From an uncultured Clostridia bacterium (GTDB lineage: Bacteria; Bacillota; Clostridia; Christensenellales; Borkfalkiaceae), in the NCBI GenBank assembly GCA_945949395.1, contig CAMFEK010000003.1:37009-101008 (forward strand): DNA of 64,000 nucleotides. The letters are read 5' to 3'. Position numbers and translations under genes: made by a program. Shown piece by piece: positions 38,434 to 49,829 of this stretch (positions within the stretch are counted from its first letter, which is position 1; each line of letters starts with the position of its first letter). A model generated the notes under the pieces. That model was given only the letters and a program-made list of their open reading frames with translations. It was not told where the DNA came from and did no database searches.

Positions 38434-39804
38434 TCACGTTTTTTCGGGATTCTTTACGAGCTTTACCATCTGCGAGACGTAGGATACGGGAATCAGCTCG
38501 ATTTTGTCCTTGTACTTTTCGCAGAGCTTTGCGTTTTTGTCGGGGAGCACGACTCTCCGAAAGCCCATTTTCACGCATTCGTTCACCCGTTTGTCGGCGT
38601 ACGCTACGCCGCGCACTTCCCCCGTCAAGCCCACTTCGCCGAAAAAGGCGGTGTATTTGTCGATCGACACGTCGTAGTAGGCGGAGGCGAGCGCCGCGCA
38701 AATGGCGAGGTCCACGCTCGGTTCGTTCAGTTTAATGCCGCCCATGGCGTTCATGTAGACGTCCTGCGAAAAAAATTGCAGACCGCACCGCTTTTCGAGC
38801 ACGGCGATGAGGACGACGAGTTTATTGTAATCGATGCCGAGCGACATTCTTCTCGGCTGACCGAACGCCGTCTTGGAGATGAGCGTTTGTATCTCCACCG
38901 TCATGCACCGATTGCCCGATTCCGACGGCGTGACGGAGGAGCCCGCCGCGATGCCTCTCGTGTCCGATAAAAAGATGCCCGAATAATCCTTTACGCCGAA
39001 AATGCCCGTTTCCGTCATTTCGAACACGCCCACTTCCTGCACGGAGCCGAAACGGTTCTTCACGGAGCGGATCATGCGGAAACTGTCCGAATTTTCCCCC
39101 TCGAAGTAGAGCACGGTGTCCATGACGTGTTCGAGCACCTTGGGCCCCGCCAAGGTGCCTTCTTTGGTCACGTGTCCGATGATAAAGAAGGTGATCCCCC
39201 GCGACTTTGCGATGCGCATCAAGTGCGTTGCACATTCGCGCACCTGTCCCACGCTGCCCGCGGAAGAGGAGAGGGCGTCGGTATAAATCGCCTGAACGGA
39301 GTCGATAATCACGTATTCCTCGTCGGAGATGCTCGATTCTATCTCTTCGAGATTCGTCTCGTTGAGCAGCAGCATATCCTCGCCGTCGAGACCTAACCGC
39401 TCGCAGCGCATCTTCACCTGCGAACAGCTCTCCTCGGCGGATACGTAGAGCACCTTGTGCTCCTTTGCCAAATGCGCGGAGATCTGCGTCAGAATGGTGG
39501 ACTTTCCCACGCCGGGATCGCCGCCGATGAGCACGAGCGAACCCTTCACGATGCCGCCCCCCAAAACGCAATCGAATTCGGGAATGCCCGAAGAGGTACG
39601 CTCGAATTTCTGATAGCGTACCCGAGACAGGGGAACCGCCTTGCTCTTACCCGAAAAGGCGCGCACGGCGTTCTTCACCGGTTGGACGGGGGCAATCGCC
39701 TCTTCGACGAGCGTATTGAATTTTAAGCAGGAGGGGCAGCGCCCCAACCATTTGGGCGAGGCGTAGCCGCACTCGTTGCATACGAATTGTGATGTCTGTT
39801 TCAT
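38434..39804 (-). CDS. radA: DNA repair protein RadA/Sms
   Basis: RecA-like ATPase and helicase that extends recombination intermediates. 456 residues: C4 zinc finger (CNECGYASPKWLGRCPSC, residues 9-26), Walker A GGDPGVGKST, the RadA-specific KNRFG motif (VKNRFGSVQEVGVFEM), and a C-terminal Lon protease-like domain (GGIKLNEPSVDLAICAALAS). Typical length. It is the last gene of a minus-strand operon with an S4 protein and ispDF; in Bacillus radA also lies near ispD-ispF. Confidence 0.96.
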   Translation of the reverse strand: MKQTSQFVCNECGYASPKWLGRCPSCLKFNTLVEEAIAPVQPVKNAVRAFSGKSKAVPLSRVRYQKFERTSSGIPEFDCVLGGGIVKGSLVLIGGDPGVGKSTILTQISAHLAKEHKVLYVSAEESCSQVKMRCERLGLDGEDMLLLNETNLEEIESSISDEEYVIIDSVQAIYTDALSSSAGSVGQVRECATHLMRIAKSRGITFFIIGHVTKEGTLAGPKVLEHVMDTVLYFEGENSDSFRMIRSVKNRFGSVQEVGVFEMTETGIFGVKDYSGIFLSDTRGIAAGSSVTPSESGNRCMTVEIQTLISKTAFGQPRRMSLGIDYNKLVVLIAVLEKRCGLQFFSQDVYMNAMGGIKLNEPSVDLAICAALASAYYDVSIDKYTAFFGEVGLTGEVRGVAYADKRVNECVKMGFRRVVLPDKNAKLCEKYKDKIELIPVSYVSQMVKLVKNPEKT

Positions 39805-39813
39805 GGCTTGTCC

Positions 39814-40932
39814 TTATTTTGAAATGGCTTTTAGAAGTACCGTGGCGTTCACGGTGATGCCCTTGCCTTCGCCCACGTAGCCCAAGCCCTCGTTGGTGCC
39901 CGCGGCGATGCCGACGGCGGAGGGGGGGAGCTTTAAGAGGGCGGCGACGTTCTCCTTCATCTTTACGATATAGTTCTTCATTTTCGGCTTTTCCGCCTGA
40001 ATGGAGATCGAGGCGTTCTTCACGCAAAACCCCTCGTTTTGCAGGAGTTTATTGACGTAGCGGAGCATATTCATACTGCTCGCGCCCCGATAGCGGCTGT
40101 CCGTGTCGGGGAAGTAGTACCCGATATCCCGAAGTCCCGCGGCGGAAAGCATGGCGTCCATCAAGGCGTGCAGAGCCACGTCGCCGTCGCTGTGGGCGAT
40201 CAGCCCGCTCGCGGAGGGGATCTCCACGCCGCACAGCGTCACGTAGAATCTCTCCGCGCCGAACGCGTGCGTGTCCGTTCCGAAACCGATTCTGTCGCCC
40301 GAAAGGGTAAAATCCTCCGCGTACGTGAGTTTTCTGTTGCAAATATCCCCCGTGAACAGGCGTGGCTTGGCGATAAAGCGGGCGTACACGGAGGAGTCGT
40401 CCGTGAACGTTTCGTTTTCGATCTTGTCGTATGCCTTTTTGATGTCCTCCGTAAAGAATCCCTGCGGCGTCTGCACGGAATAGAGCGCGCTCCGCTCGGG
40501 TACGCTCGCAATCCGCTCGTTTTCCGCGAGGACGAAGGTGTCCGTCGCGGGGAGCGAACAGATGCCCGTGCCGAAGTCGAGGACGCTTTGGATGCAGTCG
40601 GAGACGATCTTGTCCGTTACGAAGGGTCTCGCGCCGTCGTGAATGAGCACGATATCGCCCGTGGCGGCGGAAAGAGCGTTTTTCACCGATTGCGTTCTCG
40701 TTTCCCCGCCCTGTACGAGGACGAGGTTGGGGATATGCTGTAAAAGTTTCTCCGCCTCCGCTCTGTCGGCGGGGGAGAGGGCTACGACGATCTCGGAGAT
40801 ATCCTCCCGCAAAAAGGCGCTCACCGAAAGCTCCAAAGGGGTGAGTGCGCCCGTCTTGATCAATAGTTTGTTTTTCGGAAATCCCGCGCGGGTGCCTGCG
40901 CCCCCCGCGAGAACGATAGCCGTGATCTTCAT
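39814..40932 (-). CDS. ispDF: Bifunctional IspD/IspF (MEP cytidylyltransferase and MECDP synthase)
   Basis: One 372-residue protein does two non-consecutive MEP-pathway steps. IspD domain (1-215): AIVLAGGAGTRAGFPKNKLL binds CTP; VQGGETRTQSVKNAL and HDGARPFV follow. IspF domain (216-372): RIGFGTDTHAFG with the metal-site Asp and His, IAHSDGDVALHALMDAMLSAAG, and the end GKGITVNATVLL. Joining of these two enzymes is known in alpha-proteobacteria, Campylobacter and some clostridia. The minus-strand ATG at 40932 is the IspD family start; an upstream frame extension has no support. It lies nine bases from radA and 14 from the S4 gene. Confidence 0.95.
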   Translation of the reverse strand: MKITAIVLAGGAGTRAGFPKNKLLIKTGALTPLELSVSAFLREDISEIVVALSPADRAEAEKLLQHIPNLVLVQGGETRTQSVKNALSAATGDIVLIHDGARPFVTDKIVSDCIQSVLDFGTGICSLPATDTFVLAENERIASVPERSALYSVQTPQGFFTEDIKKAYDKIENETFTDDSSVYARFIAKPRLFTGDICNRKLTYAEDFTLSGDRIGFGTDTHAFGAERFYVTLCGVEIPSASGLIAHSDGDVALHALMDAMLSAAGLRDIGYYFPDTDSRYRGASSMNMLRYVNKLLQNEGFCVKNASISIQAEKPKMKNYIVKMKENVAALLKLPPSAVGIAAGTNEGLGYVGEGKGITVNATVLLKAISK

Positions 40933-40946
40933 GCGCTTCCTCTTAT

Positions 40947-41192
40947 TTAGTCGGTTATCATTTCGTATAAAGAGGCGGCTTCGTCCTTTTTCACCGTCTC
41001 CTTGACGTTCAGAATGCGGAATTTGACCGAGCCCGTGGCGTAGCAAAGCTCCACCGTGTCGCCGATCGAAACGGGGTGAGAGGGCTTTGCAACCTTGCCG
41101 TTTATGAGAACTTTTTCCTGGTCGCACGCCTCCTGCGCCACCGTTCTCCTCTTCAAAATGCGTGAAACTTTTAAGAATTTGTCGATTCTCAT
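40947..41192 (-). CDS. S4-domain RNA-binding protein, RqcP/YabO type
   Basis: An 81-residue protein made almost wholly of an S4 fold: MRIDKFLKVSRILKRRTVAQEACDQ and VLINGKVAKPSHPVSIGDTVEL. Relatives (RqcP, formerly YabO; HslR in E. coli) bind stalled 50S subunits and help ribosome quality control. ATG behind AAGGAGAAGAA. In Bacillus yabO follows yabN; here it leads the ispDF-radA operon instead, divergent from rpoB. Confidence 0.9.
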   Translation of the reverse strand: MRIDKFLKVSRILKRRTVAQEACDQEKVLINGKVAKPSHPVSIGDTVELCYATGSVKFRILNVKETVKKDEAASLYEMITD

Positions 41193-41228
41193 GTTCTTCT
41201 CCTTTTTGCGGAAATTGTTGGGTAAAAA

Positions 41229-41245
41229 CGCTTGACAAACAAGCG
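41229..41245. other. Inverted repeat over the rpoB -35 element
   Basis: CGCTTG and CAAGCG separated by five bases, with the rpoB -35 TTGACA inside. It could be an operator; it also lies between the divergent S4-ispDF-radA and rpoBC operons. Confidence 0.45.
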
Positions 41246-41260
41246 CCCAAAGATTATAAT
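41232..41260 (+). promoter_or_regulatory. Perfect consensus promoter of rpoB-rpoC
   Basis: TTGACA at 41232-41237, 17 bases, TATAAT at 41255-41260. It gives a leader of about 240 bases before rpoB. Confidence 0.92.
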
Positions 41261-41507
41261 AACATAATGTATTATTATCTCATATTATACCCATGAATGC
41301 GTTCTCTTGGAAAATTCAGGGAAAATGTGAGAAAAATAAACGATTTTTCTTCCTGAAAACTGTGTCGAACTACCGCTATTATAGCGCAAAAAACACAAAG
41401 TGTAAAGAGGAAAGAGCAAATATTTTTTATTTTGGTAACATTTCGATTTTTTATCGATGAAAAGATATACTCGATAGATCGCCGGTTATTAGTATCAATA
41501 AGGAGTT
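41261..41507 (+). promoter_or_regulatory. Long structured leader of rpoB
   Basis: No gene lies between 41193 and 41507. The leader can fold into a hairpin at 41315-41357 (outer TTCAGG / CCTGAA, inner AGAAAAAT / ATTTTTCT), one near 41361-41397 (TGTGT / ACACA around GCTA / TAGC) and one near 41444-41457 (CGAT / ATCG with a T loop). No terminator T run is visible before AAGGAG and ATG 41508. The role is unknown; control of rpoB by its leader is inference. Confidence 0.45.
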
Positions 41508-44500
41508 ATGAAACGGATGAACTTACCTATCGTAAAGTATGGAAAGAACGAACGAAGAAAATTCGGTTCCATCAATGAAGTTGCGCCTATCCCCAATCTC
41601 GTAGAGATCCAAAAGGATAGCTACAACCAGTTTATCAAAGACGGCATCAGCGAAGTCTTCGAGGATTTCTCTCCCATTACGGACTACTCGGACCGCTTTG
41701 AGTTGTACTTCCTCGGGCACGAGCTCGACAAGACGCCCAAATACGATGAGAAAGAATGTCGCAACAGAGACGCCACGTACGCCGTTCGTATGCGCGTCAA
41801 GGTGAGACTTGTAAACAAGATCACCGGCCAGGCTATCGATTCGGAGATCTATATGGGAGATCTCCCCTTGATGACGGAAAACGGTTCCTTCATCATCAAC
41901 GGCGCGGAGCGAGTCATCGTCTCCCAGCTCGTTCGCTCCCCCGGTGTGTACAACGATTCCACCAAAGACAAGGCGGGCAAAGAAATTTATAACACCACCG
42001 TCATTCCCAACCGCGGCGCTTGGCTCGAATTCGAGCAGGACAACCAGGACGTCTTGTGGGTACACGTTGACAGAAAGAGAAAAATCTGCGCAACGGTGCT
42101 TTTGCGCGCCTTGGGTTACGGCTCCGACAGCGCGTTAAAGGAACTCTTCGAAGGGGACAAGATGATCGCCGCTACCATCGAAAAGGATACCACCAAGAGC
42201 GAGGCGGACGGTCTCGTCGAACTGTATAGACGTCTCCGCCCCGGCGAAGTTCCCACCGAAGAATCGGTGAGAAATCAGCTCTTCAACGTGTTCTACGACG
42301 CCAAGCATTACGACGTCGTGAAGGTCGGCAGATACAAATTCAATAAAAAGCTCAACCTTATCTATCGTCTTCCCGGCTTACGGGTAGCCGACGATATCGT
42401 TCATCCCGAAACGGGCGAACTTCTCGCCTTTGCGGGTGAAAAGATCACCGAGGACAAGGCGAGAGTCATTCAGAACGCGGGCATCAACGAGGTATTCGTC
42501 CTCGTCAACGATCCCGAGGACGGCGAGATCCGCCACAAGATCATCGCGAACAACACCGTCGATCTTTCCGCCGTATGTTCTTATCCGTATAAGAAACTCG
42601 GTCTGCTCGCCACCATCTACTATCCCATCTTCAAGAAATCCGTCGAAATCGCGGAGGCTTGTAAGGAGGCGAGCGTAGAGGAGGTCGCCGAGCGCTATCT
42701 CGACTATATCAACGGCATTCACTATACCTACGAAACCAAGTACGAGGAAAACGAAAAGCCCGAAGAGACGAAAAACCGTGAAAAGAGAAAGGAGATGCGA
42801 ATCAAATTCGTTTCCGCCTGCAAGAAATTCCACGAGATCGTCTCCGGCGAGGTGCGCGATCTGACGCCCGACGAAAAGAAGGAGATCAAGCCCCTCATCG
42901 AAAAGCTCAACCACAAGCACATCACCTGCGACGATATCGTCGCCGCGATCTCCACCAACCTCGATTTGAAGTATCATATCGGTACCATCGATAACATCGA
43001 CCACCTGGGCAACCGCCGCGTTCGTTCGGTCGGCGAGCTTTTGCAGAACCAACTCCGCATCGGCGTGGCGAGACTCGAACGGCTCATCAAGGAAAGAATG
43101 GGCACGCAGGATCCCCAGACGGTAACGCCCGCAGGTCTCATCAACGTTCGCCCCATCTCCGCCGTCATCCGCGAGTTCTTCGGTTCTTCCCAGCTCTCCC
43201 AGTTCATGGATCAGATCAACCCCATTTCCGAACTCACGCATAAGCGTAAGCTCTCCGCCCTCGGTCCCGGCGGTCTCAACAGAGATCGCGCTACCTTCGA
43301 AGTGCGAGACGTTCACTACTCCCATTACGGCAGAATGTGCCCCATCGAGACGCCCGAAGGGCAGAACATCGGTTTGATCTCCTCCCTCGCCACCTTCTCC
43401 AAGGTCAACGAGTACGGCTTTATCATGGCGCCCTATCGCAAGGTCGTTCACGCGGTGGATCCCGAAACCAACCGCTTTGTCACCACCGTCACCGATCAGG
43501 TGGAATATCTCACCGCGGACGAAGAAGATCGCTATATCGTCGCGCAGGCGAACGAACCGCTGGACGAAAACAACCACTTCGTCAACACACTGGTCGGCTG
43601 CCGCCATAAAGACCTCATCACCGAGCTCCCCGGCGACAAGATGGACTACATGGACGTTTCGCCCAAACAGCTCGTCTCCGTCGCTACCGCGCTCATTCCC
43701 TTCCTGGAAAACGACGATACCAACCGCGCCCTCATGGGCTCCAACATGCAGCGTCAGGCAGTTCCTCTGATGAAGACGGAATCCGCCATCGTTGCAACGG
43801 GTATCGAAGCCGCCATCGCCAAGGATTCCGGCGTCATGGTCATGGCAAAGGAAGCGGGCACCGCGATCGGCGTGGCGAGCAACCTCATCAAGATCAGAAG
43901 AGACGACGGCACGATCGACGAATATCCCTTGAAGAAGTTCGAGCGTTCCAACAACTCCACCTGCATCAATCAGCGCCCCATCATTTCCACCGGCGACAGA
44001 GTGGCAAAGGGCGAAGTCATCGCCGACGGTCCCGCGACCAACAACGGCGAGCTCGCGCTCGGTAAAAACATTCTCATCGCCTACATGGAGTGGGAAGGTT
44101 ATAACTACGAGGACGCTATCCTCATCAACGAAAAACTCGTGCAGAACGACGTTCTCACTTCCATTCACATCATCGAACTCGAAACGGAAGCGAGAGACAC
44201 CAAGCTCGGCGCGGAAGAAATCACGAGAGATATCCCCAACGTCGGCGACGACGCGCTCAAAGACCTCGACGAGGACGGTATCATCCGTATCGGCGCGGAA
44301 GTTCACGGCGGAGATATCCTCGTAGGTAAGGTAACGCCCAAGGGCGAGACCGAACTCACGCCCGAAGAGAGATTGCTGCGCGCCATCTTCGGCGAAAAGG
44401 CGAGAGAAGTGAGAGATACCTCCCTCAAGGTTCCTCACGGCGAAGGCGGTATCGTCGTCGACGTGAAAATCTTCACGAGAGAAAATAAAGACGAATTGCA

Positions 44501-45548
44501 ACCCGGCGTAAACAAGGTCGTTCGCGTGTACCTGGCGCAGAAGCGCAAGATCCAGGTCGGCGATAAGATGGCGGGTCGTCACGGCAACAAGGGCGTCGTT
44601 TCCAGAGTACTCCCCGAATACGATATGCCCTTCCTCGCAGACGGCACTCCCTTGCAGATCCTCTTGAACCCCTTGGGCGTTCCTTCCCGTATGAATATCG
44701 GTCAGGTGCTTGAAGTGCACTTGGGTTACGTCTGCAAACAGCTCGGCTGGAAGATCGCGACCCCCGTATTCGACGGCGCGACCGAGAAGGACATCGAACA
44801 GCTCTTCTCCGAAAACAATCTCTATAATCCCGACGGCAAAGTGGACGGCAAGTTCCAGGTATTCGACGGCAGAACGGGTGAACCGTTTGCCAACCGCGTC
44901 ACGGTCGGCGTTCAGTATATGATTCGACTCATTCACTTGGTCGACGACAAGATCCACGCCCGTTCCATCGGACCTTACAGTATGGTCACGCAGCAGCCCC
45001 TCGGCGGTAAAGCGCAGTTCGGCGGTCAGCGTTTCGGTGAAATGGAAGTTTGGGCGCTCGAAGCGTACGGCGCCGCGCATATCCTGCAGGAAATGCTCAC
45101 CGTCAAGTCCGACGATATCGTAGGGCGCGTCAAGACCTACGAATCCATCGTCAAGGGCGAAAATATTTCCGAACCCGGTATTCCCGAAGCGTTCAAGGTA
45201 TTGCTCAAAGAATTGCAGTCCCTCGCGCTCGACGTTAAAGTCCTTACCGAAAACAACGAAGAACTCGTCATTCGCGAATTTGAGGAAGAGGAGGACACCG
45301 ACTCCCGCAAGCCTCGCACGCCCGTCAACGAGGAGGAGGAAGAAATCGACTTTTCCATCGACGACGAGGACGAAGAGGACGACGAGGTGGGCGATCTCTT
45401 CAGCGCGCTCTCTTCCGAGGACGAGGAGGAAGAGGACGACGATCTTCTCGACGACGATTCCGATTTCGACGATCTCGGCGATCTCGACGACGATACTTTC
45501 AAGTTCGACAACTTCTTCGACGACGAAGACGAGAACAATGAGGACTGA
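41508..45548 (+). CDS. rpoB: DNA-directed RNA polymerase subunit beta, with acidic C-terminal tail
   Basis: Catalytic core subunit of RNA polymerase. 1346 residues with all expected blocks: the rifampicin region ([30 protein letters not shown]), [46 protein letters not shown] and [20 protein letters not shown]. The normal end is reached near residue 1256; the last 90 residues (about half Asp or Glu, 50 of 90) form a tail rich in EEEE and DDDD runs, not part of usual RpoB. In the rifampicin region Gln, Asp, His and Ser are as in sensitive enzymes. rpoC follows 21 bases later. Confidence 0.98.
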   Translation: MKRMNLPIVKYGKNERRKFGSINEVAPIPNLVEIQKDSYNQFIKDGISEVFEDFSPITDYSDRFELYFLGHELDKTPKYDEKECRNRDATYAVRMRVKVRLVNKITGQAIDSEIYMGDLPLMTENGSFIINGAERVIVSQLVRSPGVYNDSTKDKAGKEIYNTTVIPNRGAWLEFEQDNQDVLWVHVDRKRKICATVLLRALGYGSDSALKELFEGDKMIAATIEKDTTKSEADGLVELYRRLRPGEVPTEESVRNQLFNVFYDAKHYDVVKVGRYKFNKKLNLIYRLPGLRVADDIVHPETGELLAFAGEKITEDKARVIQNAGINEVFVLVNDPEDGEIRHKIIANNTVDLSAVCSYPYKKLGLLATIYYPIFKKSVEIAEACKEASVEEVAERYLDYINGIHYTYETKYEENEKPEETKNREKRKEMRIKFVSACKKFHEIVSGEVRDLTPDEKKEIKPLIEKLNHKHITCDDIVAAISTNLDLKYHIGTIDNIDHLGNRRVRSVGELLQNQLRIGVARLERLIKERMGTQDPQTVTPAGLINVRPISAVIREFFGSSQLSQFMDQINPISELTHKRKLSALGPGGLNRDRATFEVRDVHYSHYGRMCPIETPEGQNIGLISSLATFSKVNEYGFIMAPYRKVVHAVDPETNRFVTTVTDQVEYLTADEEDRYIVAQANEPLDENNHFVNTLVGCRHKDLITELPGDKMDYMDVSPKQLVSVATALIPFLENDDTNRALMGSNMQRQAVPLMKTESAIVATGIEAAIAKDSGVMVMAKEAGTAIGVASNLIKIRRDDGTIDEYPLKKFERSNNSTCINQRPIISTGDRVAKGEVIADGPATNNGELALGKNILIAYMEWEGYNYEDAILINEKLVQNDVLTSIHIIELETEARDTKLGAEEITRDIPNVGDDALKDLDEDGIIRIGAEVHGGDILVGKVTPKGETELTPEERLLRAIFGEKAREVRDTSLKVPHGEGGIVVDVKIFTRENKDELQPGVNKVVRVYLAQKRKIQVGDKMAGRHGNKGVVSRVLPEYDMPFLADGTPLQILLNPLGVPSRMNIGQVLEVHLGYVCKQLGWKIATPVFDGATEKDIEQLFSENNLYNPDGKVDGKFQVFDGRTGEPFANRVTVGVQYMIRLIHLVDDKIHARSIGPYSMVTQQPLGGKAQFGGQRFGEMEVWALEAYGAAHILQEMLTVKSDDIVGRVKTYESIVKGENISEPGIPEAFKVLLKELQSLALDVKVLTENNEELVIREFEEEEDTDSRKPRTPVNEEEEEIDFSIDDEDEEDDEVGDLFSALSSEDEEEEDDDLLDDDSDFDDLGDLDDDTFKFDNFFDDEDENNED

Positions 45549-45569
45549 TTTTAACGAGGTAAATATAGA

Positions 45570-48500
45570 ATGTACGAATTAAACGATTTTAACTCCATTC
45601 AGATAAGTATCGCTTCCCCCGAGAAGATCAGAGAATGGTCTCACGGTGAAGTTACCAAGCCCGAAACCATCAATTACAGAACGCAGAAGCCCGAAAGAGA
45701 CGGCTTGTTCTGCGAAAAAATCTTCGGACCCACGAAGGATTACGAATGTCATTGCGGAAAGTACAAGCGTATCCGCTATAAGGGTCGCGTCTGCGAAAAG
45801 TGCGGCGTAGAAGTTACCAAGTCCAAGGTCAGAAGAGAGAGAATGGGACACATCGAGCTTGCCGCTCCCGTGACGCATATCTGGTATTTCAGAGGCGTTC
45901 CCTCCCGAATCGGCTTGCTCCTCGATATGGGACCCAAACAGCTCGAACAGGTCGTATATTTCGCCGCCTACGTCGTTTTGGACGCGGGATTCACGACGAA
46001 CGAAAAGATCGTCCACGGCAACGACGGCAAGGAGAACGTGATCGGCTATCGCGAAACGGTGAACTATAAGCTCTGCAAGACGATGGACGAGGCGGACGAG
46101 GCTTGCAAAAAGCTCAACGCGGAAAATACCGATATTTATTCCCTCTCCCTCGGAGACAAGACCAAACTGTACGCCGTAGAGTCCTATAAGGATCCTTTGG
46201 ACGAGGAGGAAGAGGAATACGAATACGTCATCACCGTGACGGAGGCAAAGTGCGTAGCCGCATTCGCCACCGTAGACGAAGCGACCGCATACGTAGAAAA
46301 AGTCAAAGGCTTTGAACTTGCCTACAAGCAGGTCATCAACGATAAGTCCCTGATGGATTTCGAGGACGCCTGGAGCGCAAACGGCACCAACTACACCGAA
46401 GTCAAGGTCGGCATGGGCGCCGAGGCGGTAAAGCAGCTCTTGATGGCGGTCGATCTCGAAACGGAGTGCAAGCAGACCAAGCACATCATCGACAGCAACG
46501 CCGCGGGACAGAAACGCATCAAGGCGATCAAGAGAATCGAGATCTTGGAATCCTTCCGCAAGTCGGGCAACCGTCCCGAATGGATGGTTCTCACCGTTCT
46601 GCCCGTCATTCCCCCCGATATCCGTCCCATGATCCAGTTGGACGGCGGCAGATTCGCCACCTCCGACTTGAACGACTTGTACCGTCGCGTCATCAACAGA
46701 AACAACCGTTTGAAGAGAATGATCGAGCTCGGCGCGCCCGAGATGATCGTCAAGAACGAAAAGCGTATGTTGCAGGAAGCCGTCGACGCCCTCATCGATA
46801 ACGGCAAACGCGGCAGACCCCTCATTGGCGCGTCCAACAGAGAATTGAAGTCTCTCTCCGCCTTCCTGCGCGGCAAGCAGGGTCGTTTCCGTCAGAACCT
46901 TTTGGGCAAGCGTGTAGACTATTCCGGTCGTTCGGTTATCGTCGTCGGTCCCGATTTGAAGATCTATCAATGCGGTCTCCCCAAGGAAATGGCGCTCGAA
47001 CTCTTCAAACCCTTCGTCATGAAGAGACTTTGCGAGACCAACGTCTGCCACAACATCAAGAGCGCCAAGAGAACGGTGGAAAAGGCGAAACCCGTCGTCT
47101 GGGATATCCTCGAAGAAGTCATCAAGGACCACCCCGTACTTCTCAACCGTGCTCCCACCCTGCACCGTCTGTCCATTCAGGCGTTTGAGCCCGTCCTCAT
47201 CGAAGGCAGAGCCATCAAGATCTCTCCTTTGGTATGCGGTCCCTTCAACGCGGACTTCGACGGCGACCAGATGGCTGTGCATTTGCCCCTCAGCATCGAG
47301 GCGCAGGCGGAAGCGAGATTCTTGATGCTCTCCGCGAACAATATCTTGAAGCTCGCCGACGGTAAGTCCGTCATGTCTCCCACGCAGGATATGATTATCG
47401 GCGCTTACACGCTCACCGTTATCCGCAAGAAGGAAGGTCTCAAGTACGACTATGCAGGTCGTCCCGACGAGAACGGCGAAGTGTATATCCCGCCCGTGTA
47501 TTCCTCCTTTAACGAGGCGATTATGGCGTATCAGACGCAGCAGCTGCACGCCGAGGACGAAATTTACGTCAAGAGAGTGGTGGAACTCCCCGAAGGCAAG
47601 TTCGACGAAGAATATCCCGTTCTCCCCGTCAGACTCCCCGAACCGCAAAGAGGTCAGTTCGACCAGTATATCCGCGATATCGTCCTCACCCGCAACGCAA
47701 AGACGGGCAGAATGGAAGTGTCCGGAATCATGAAAACGACCGTCGGCAGAATCATTTACAACGAAGATATGCCCCAGGATCTCAAGTTCGTCAAGAGAAA
47801 TCAGCCTTGGGATTATCTGAAGTTGGAACTTTCCGACGAATTTATCAAAAACGCGAGAGCGATCGGCAAAAAGCACCTCTCTCAGATCGTCGAGGCTTGT
47901 TTCAAGACGGGCGGCGCGCCGAGAGCGTCCGCCGTGCTCGACCTCATCAAGGAAAGGGGCTACAAGTATTCCACCATCGCCGCTTTGACGACTTCCGTAT
48001 TCGACATGAAGGTGCCCGAAGAGAAGGAATCCATCGTCAGAGCCGCCGAGGATCAGGTCGCAAAAATTTCCAAGAAATATTCCAGAGGTCTCTTAAAAGA
48101 GGACGAAAGATACCGCGCCGTCATCGAAGTTTGGGACGAGGCGACGGAAAAGGTTGCGGGACTGTTGAAAAAGCAGGGCGAAGAGGATAAGTTCAATCCT
48201 ATTTGGATGATGGCTGACTCCGGCGCCCGCGGTTCCATCGACCAGATCAAACAGCTCTCCGGTATGCGCGGACTCATGGTTAACCCTCAGGGTAAAAAGA
48301 TCGAGGTCCCCGTAAAGTCCTGTTTCCGTAACGGTCTGAACGTCCTCGAATACTTCATCTCCTCGCACGGCGGTCGTAAAGGTCTCGCCGATACCGCGCT
48401 CAAGACGGCTGACTCCGGTTATATGACCAGACGTCTCGTCGACGTCGCGCAGGACGTCATCATCCGCGAAGAGGATTGCTGCGTCGGCAAGAAACCCAGA

Positions 48501-49682
48501 GGTATGTACGTTTCCGCCATCTACGACGAGGCGGGTAGAGTCATAGAAAATCTCGAAGAGCGTCTCAAGGGCAGATTTGCCGCCGAGGACGTGGTAAATC
48601 CCGCAACGGGCGAAGTGATCGTCTCCTGCAACGAGTTCATCACCGAGGACAAAGCGAAGGAGATCTGCTCTGCGGGCATCGAGAGAGTTTCCATTCGTTC
48701 CGTATTCACCTGCACCTCCCGCATCGGCGTGTGCGCAAAGTGCTACGGAAAAGACATGGCTACCACCAAACCCGTCAAGATCGGCGAGGCGGTCGGCGTC
48801 ATCGCGGCGCAGTCCATCGGCGAACCGGGTACCCAGCTCACCATGAGAACCTTCCACACTGGCGGTATCGCGGCGACCGGCGACATCACGCAAGGTCTTC
48901 CCCGTGTAGAAGAATTGTTCGAAGCCCGTAAACCCAAGGGCGTCGCAACCCTTTGCGAAGTGGAAGGCGTCGTATCCATCAACAACGACGACGGTATGAA
49001 CCATATCATCATCAAGGATATGCAGAGCGGAGACGTGGTGAAGGAATACGTTCTTCCCTTCAACGCCGAGCTCAAAGTCAAGACGGGCGACAAGGTCGAA
49101 CCCGGCACGCAGCTCTCCGTCGGCAGCGTATATCCCCAGGATATCCTCCGCATCAGCGGCGTCAAGGGCGTTCAGGACTATATCCTCGAGCAGGTACAGT
49201 CCGTATACCGCGGTCAGGGCGTAGATATCAACGATAAGCACGTCGAAGTCATCGTCCGTCAGATGATCCGCAAGGTCCGCATCGAGGATCCCGGCACGAC
49301 CAACCTCTTGCCCGGCGAGCTCGTGGACGTGTTCCGTTTCGAAGACGAAAACGAAAGAACGATCATGGAAGGCGGTATTCCCGCCAACGGCAAGAGAATC
49401 CTGCTCGGTATCACCAAGGCGTCCTTGGCGACCGAAAGTTTCCTCTCCGCCGCATCCTTCCAGGAAACCGCGAGAGTTCTCACCGACGCGTCCATCAAGA
49501 CCAAGAGAGATTACCTCGTCGGCTTGAAGGAAAACGTCATCATCGGTAAGCTCATTCCCGCAGGTACGGGTATCCGCGATTATAAGAATCTGACGCCTCA
49601 ATACGTCTCTTCCTATAACGAGGAAACCGTTGCTCCCGCAGAGGAAGAAATTCCCGCGGAAGAGGCGGCTGAAAACGCATAA
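45570..49682 (+). CDS. rpoC: DNA-directed RNA polymerase subunit beta-prime
   Basis: Catalytic subunit with the active-site loop NADFDGDQM (N560 to M568), whose three Asp hold Mg2+. Zinc site 1 (CHCGKYK, CEKCGV, residues 60-79) and zinc site 2 ([13 protein letters not shown]) are present, with trigger-loop region [17 protein letters not shown]. At 1370 residues it is longer than most Firmicutes RpoC (about 1200). Most of the excess is between residues 140 and 280, where about 100 extra residues (Lys/Glu-rich, with [10 protein letters not shown]) lie before [11 protein letters not shown]. The end is acidic ([15 protein letters not shown]). Confidence 0.98.
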   Translation: MYELNDFNSIQISIASPEKIREWSHGEVTKPETINYRTQKPERDGLFCEKIFGPTKDYECHCGKYKRIRYKGRVCEKCGVEVTKSKVRRERMGHIELAAPVTHIWYFRGVPSRIGLLLDMGPKQLEQVVYFAAYVVLDAGFTTNEKIVHGNDGKENVIGYRETVNYKLCKTMDEADEACKKLNAENTDIYSLSLGDKTKLYAVESYKDPLDEEEEEYEYVITVTEAKCVAAFATVDEATAYVEKVKGFELAYKQVINDKSLMDFEDAWSANGTNYTEVKVGMGAEAVKQLLMAVDLETECKQTKHIIDSNAAGQKRIKAIKRIEILESFRKSGNRPEWMVLTVLPVIPPDIRPMIQLDGGRFATSDLNDLYRRVINRNNRLKRMIELGAPEMIVKNEKRMLQEAVDALIDNGKRGRPLIGASNRELKSLSAFLRGKQGRFRQNLLGKRVDYSGRSVIVVGPDLKIYQCGLPKEMALELFKPFVMKRLCETNVCHNIKSAKRTVEKAKPVVWDILEEVIKDHPVLLNRAPTLHRLSIQAFEPVLIEGRAIKISPLVCGPFNADFDGDQMAVHLPLSIEAQAEARFLMLSANNILKLADGKSVMSPTQDMIIGAYTLTVIRKKEGLKYDYAGRPDENGEVYIPPVYSSFNEAIMAYQTQQLHAEDEIYVKRVVELPEGKFDEEYPVLPVRLPEPQRGQFDQYIRDIVLTRNAKTGRMEVSGIMKTTVGRIIYNEDMPQDLKFVKRNQPWDYLKLELSDEFIKNARAIGKKHLSQIVEACFKTGGAPRASAVLDLIKERGYKYSTIAALTTSVFDMKVPEEKESIVRAAEDQVAKISKKYSRGLLKEDERYRAVIEVWDEATEKVAGLLKKQGEEDKFNPIWMMADSGARGSIDQIKQLSGMRGLMVNPQGKKIEVPVKSCFRNGLNVLEYFISSHGGRKGLADTALKTADSGYMTRRLVDVAQDVIIREEDCCVGKKPRGMYVSAIYDEAGRVIENLEERLKGRFAAEDVVNPATGEVIVSCNEFITEDKAKEICSAGIERVSIRSVFTCTSRIGVCAKCYGKDMATTKPVKIGEAVGVIAAQSIGEPGTQLTMRTFHTGGIAATGDITQGLPRVEELFEARKPKGVATLCEVEGVVSINNDDGMNHIIIKDMQSGDVVKEYVLPFNAELKVKTGDKVEPGTQLSVGSVYPQDILRISGVKGVQDYILEQVQSVYRGQGVDINDKHVEVIVRQMIRKVRIEDPGTTNLLPGELVDVFRFEDENERTIMEGGIPANGKRILLGITKASLATESFLSAASFQETARVLTDASIKTKRDYLVGLKENVIIGKLIPAGTGIRDYKNLTPQYVSSYNEETVAPAEEEIPAEEAAENA

Positions 49683-49690
49683 GCAGGAAC

Positions 49691-49725
49691 GCCCGGTTCG
49701 GCAACAACGCCGAATCGGGCATTTT
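49691..49725 (+). terminator. Terminator of rpoB-rpoC
   Basis: A 12-bp stem GCCCGGTTCGGC / GCCGAATCGGGC (one G-T pair), 6-base loop, then ATTTTA. Confidence 0.8.
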
Positions 49726-49772
49726 AGCGTGTAAAAAATAGAAAAGAGGGGAATATTTTTTTAGCCAACGCC

Positions 49773-49801
49773 TTGCAAGGGAAAGGACAATGTGCTATAA
49801 T
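49773..49801 (+). promoter_or_regulatory. Promoter of the [FeFe] hydrogenase gene, with palindromic -35
   Basis: TTGCAA at 49773-49778, 17 bases, TATAAT at 49796-49801. The -35 is the centre of the perfect 10-base palindrome CCTTGCAAGG (49771-49780), a possible operator. Confidence 0.75.
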
Positions 49802-49829
49802 AGAAAAAAATCATAAAAGGTTGAGGTAT

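Noticed and set aside
42378-45080. A 900-codon open frame on the minus strand across rpoB
   Set aside because: It is the antisense shadow of rpoB; it has no family pattern and no ribosome site, and biased codon use opens such frames.
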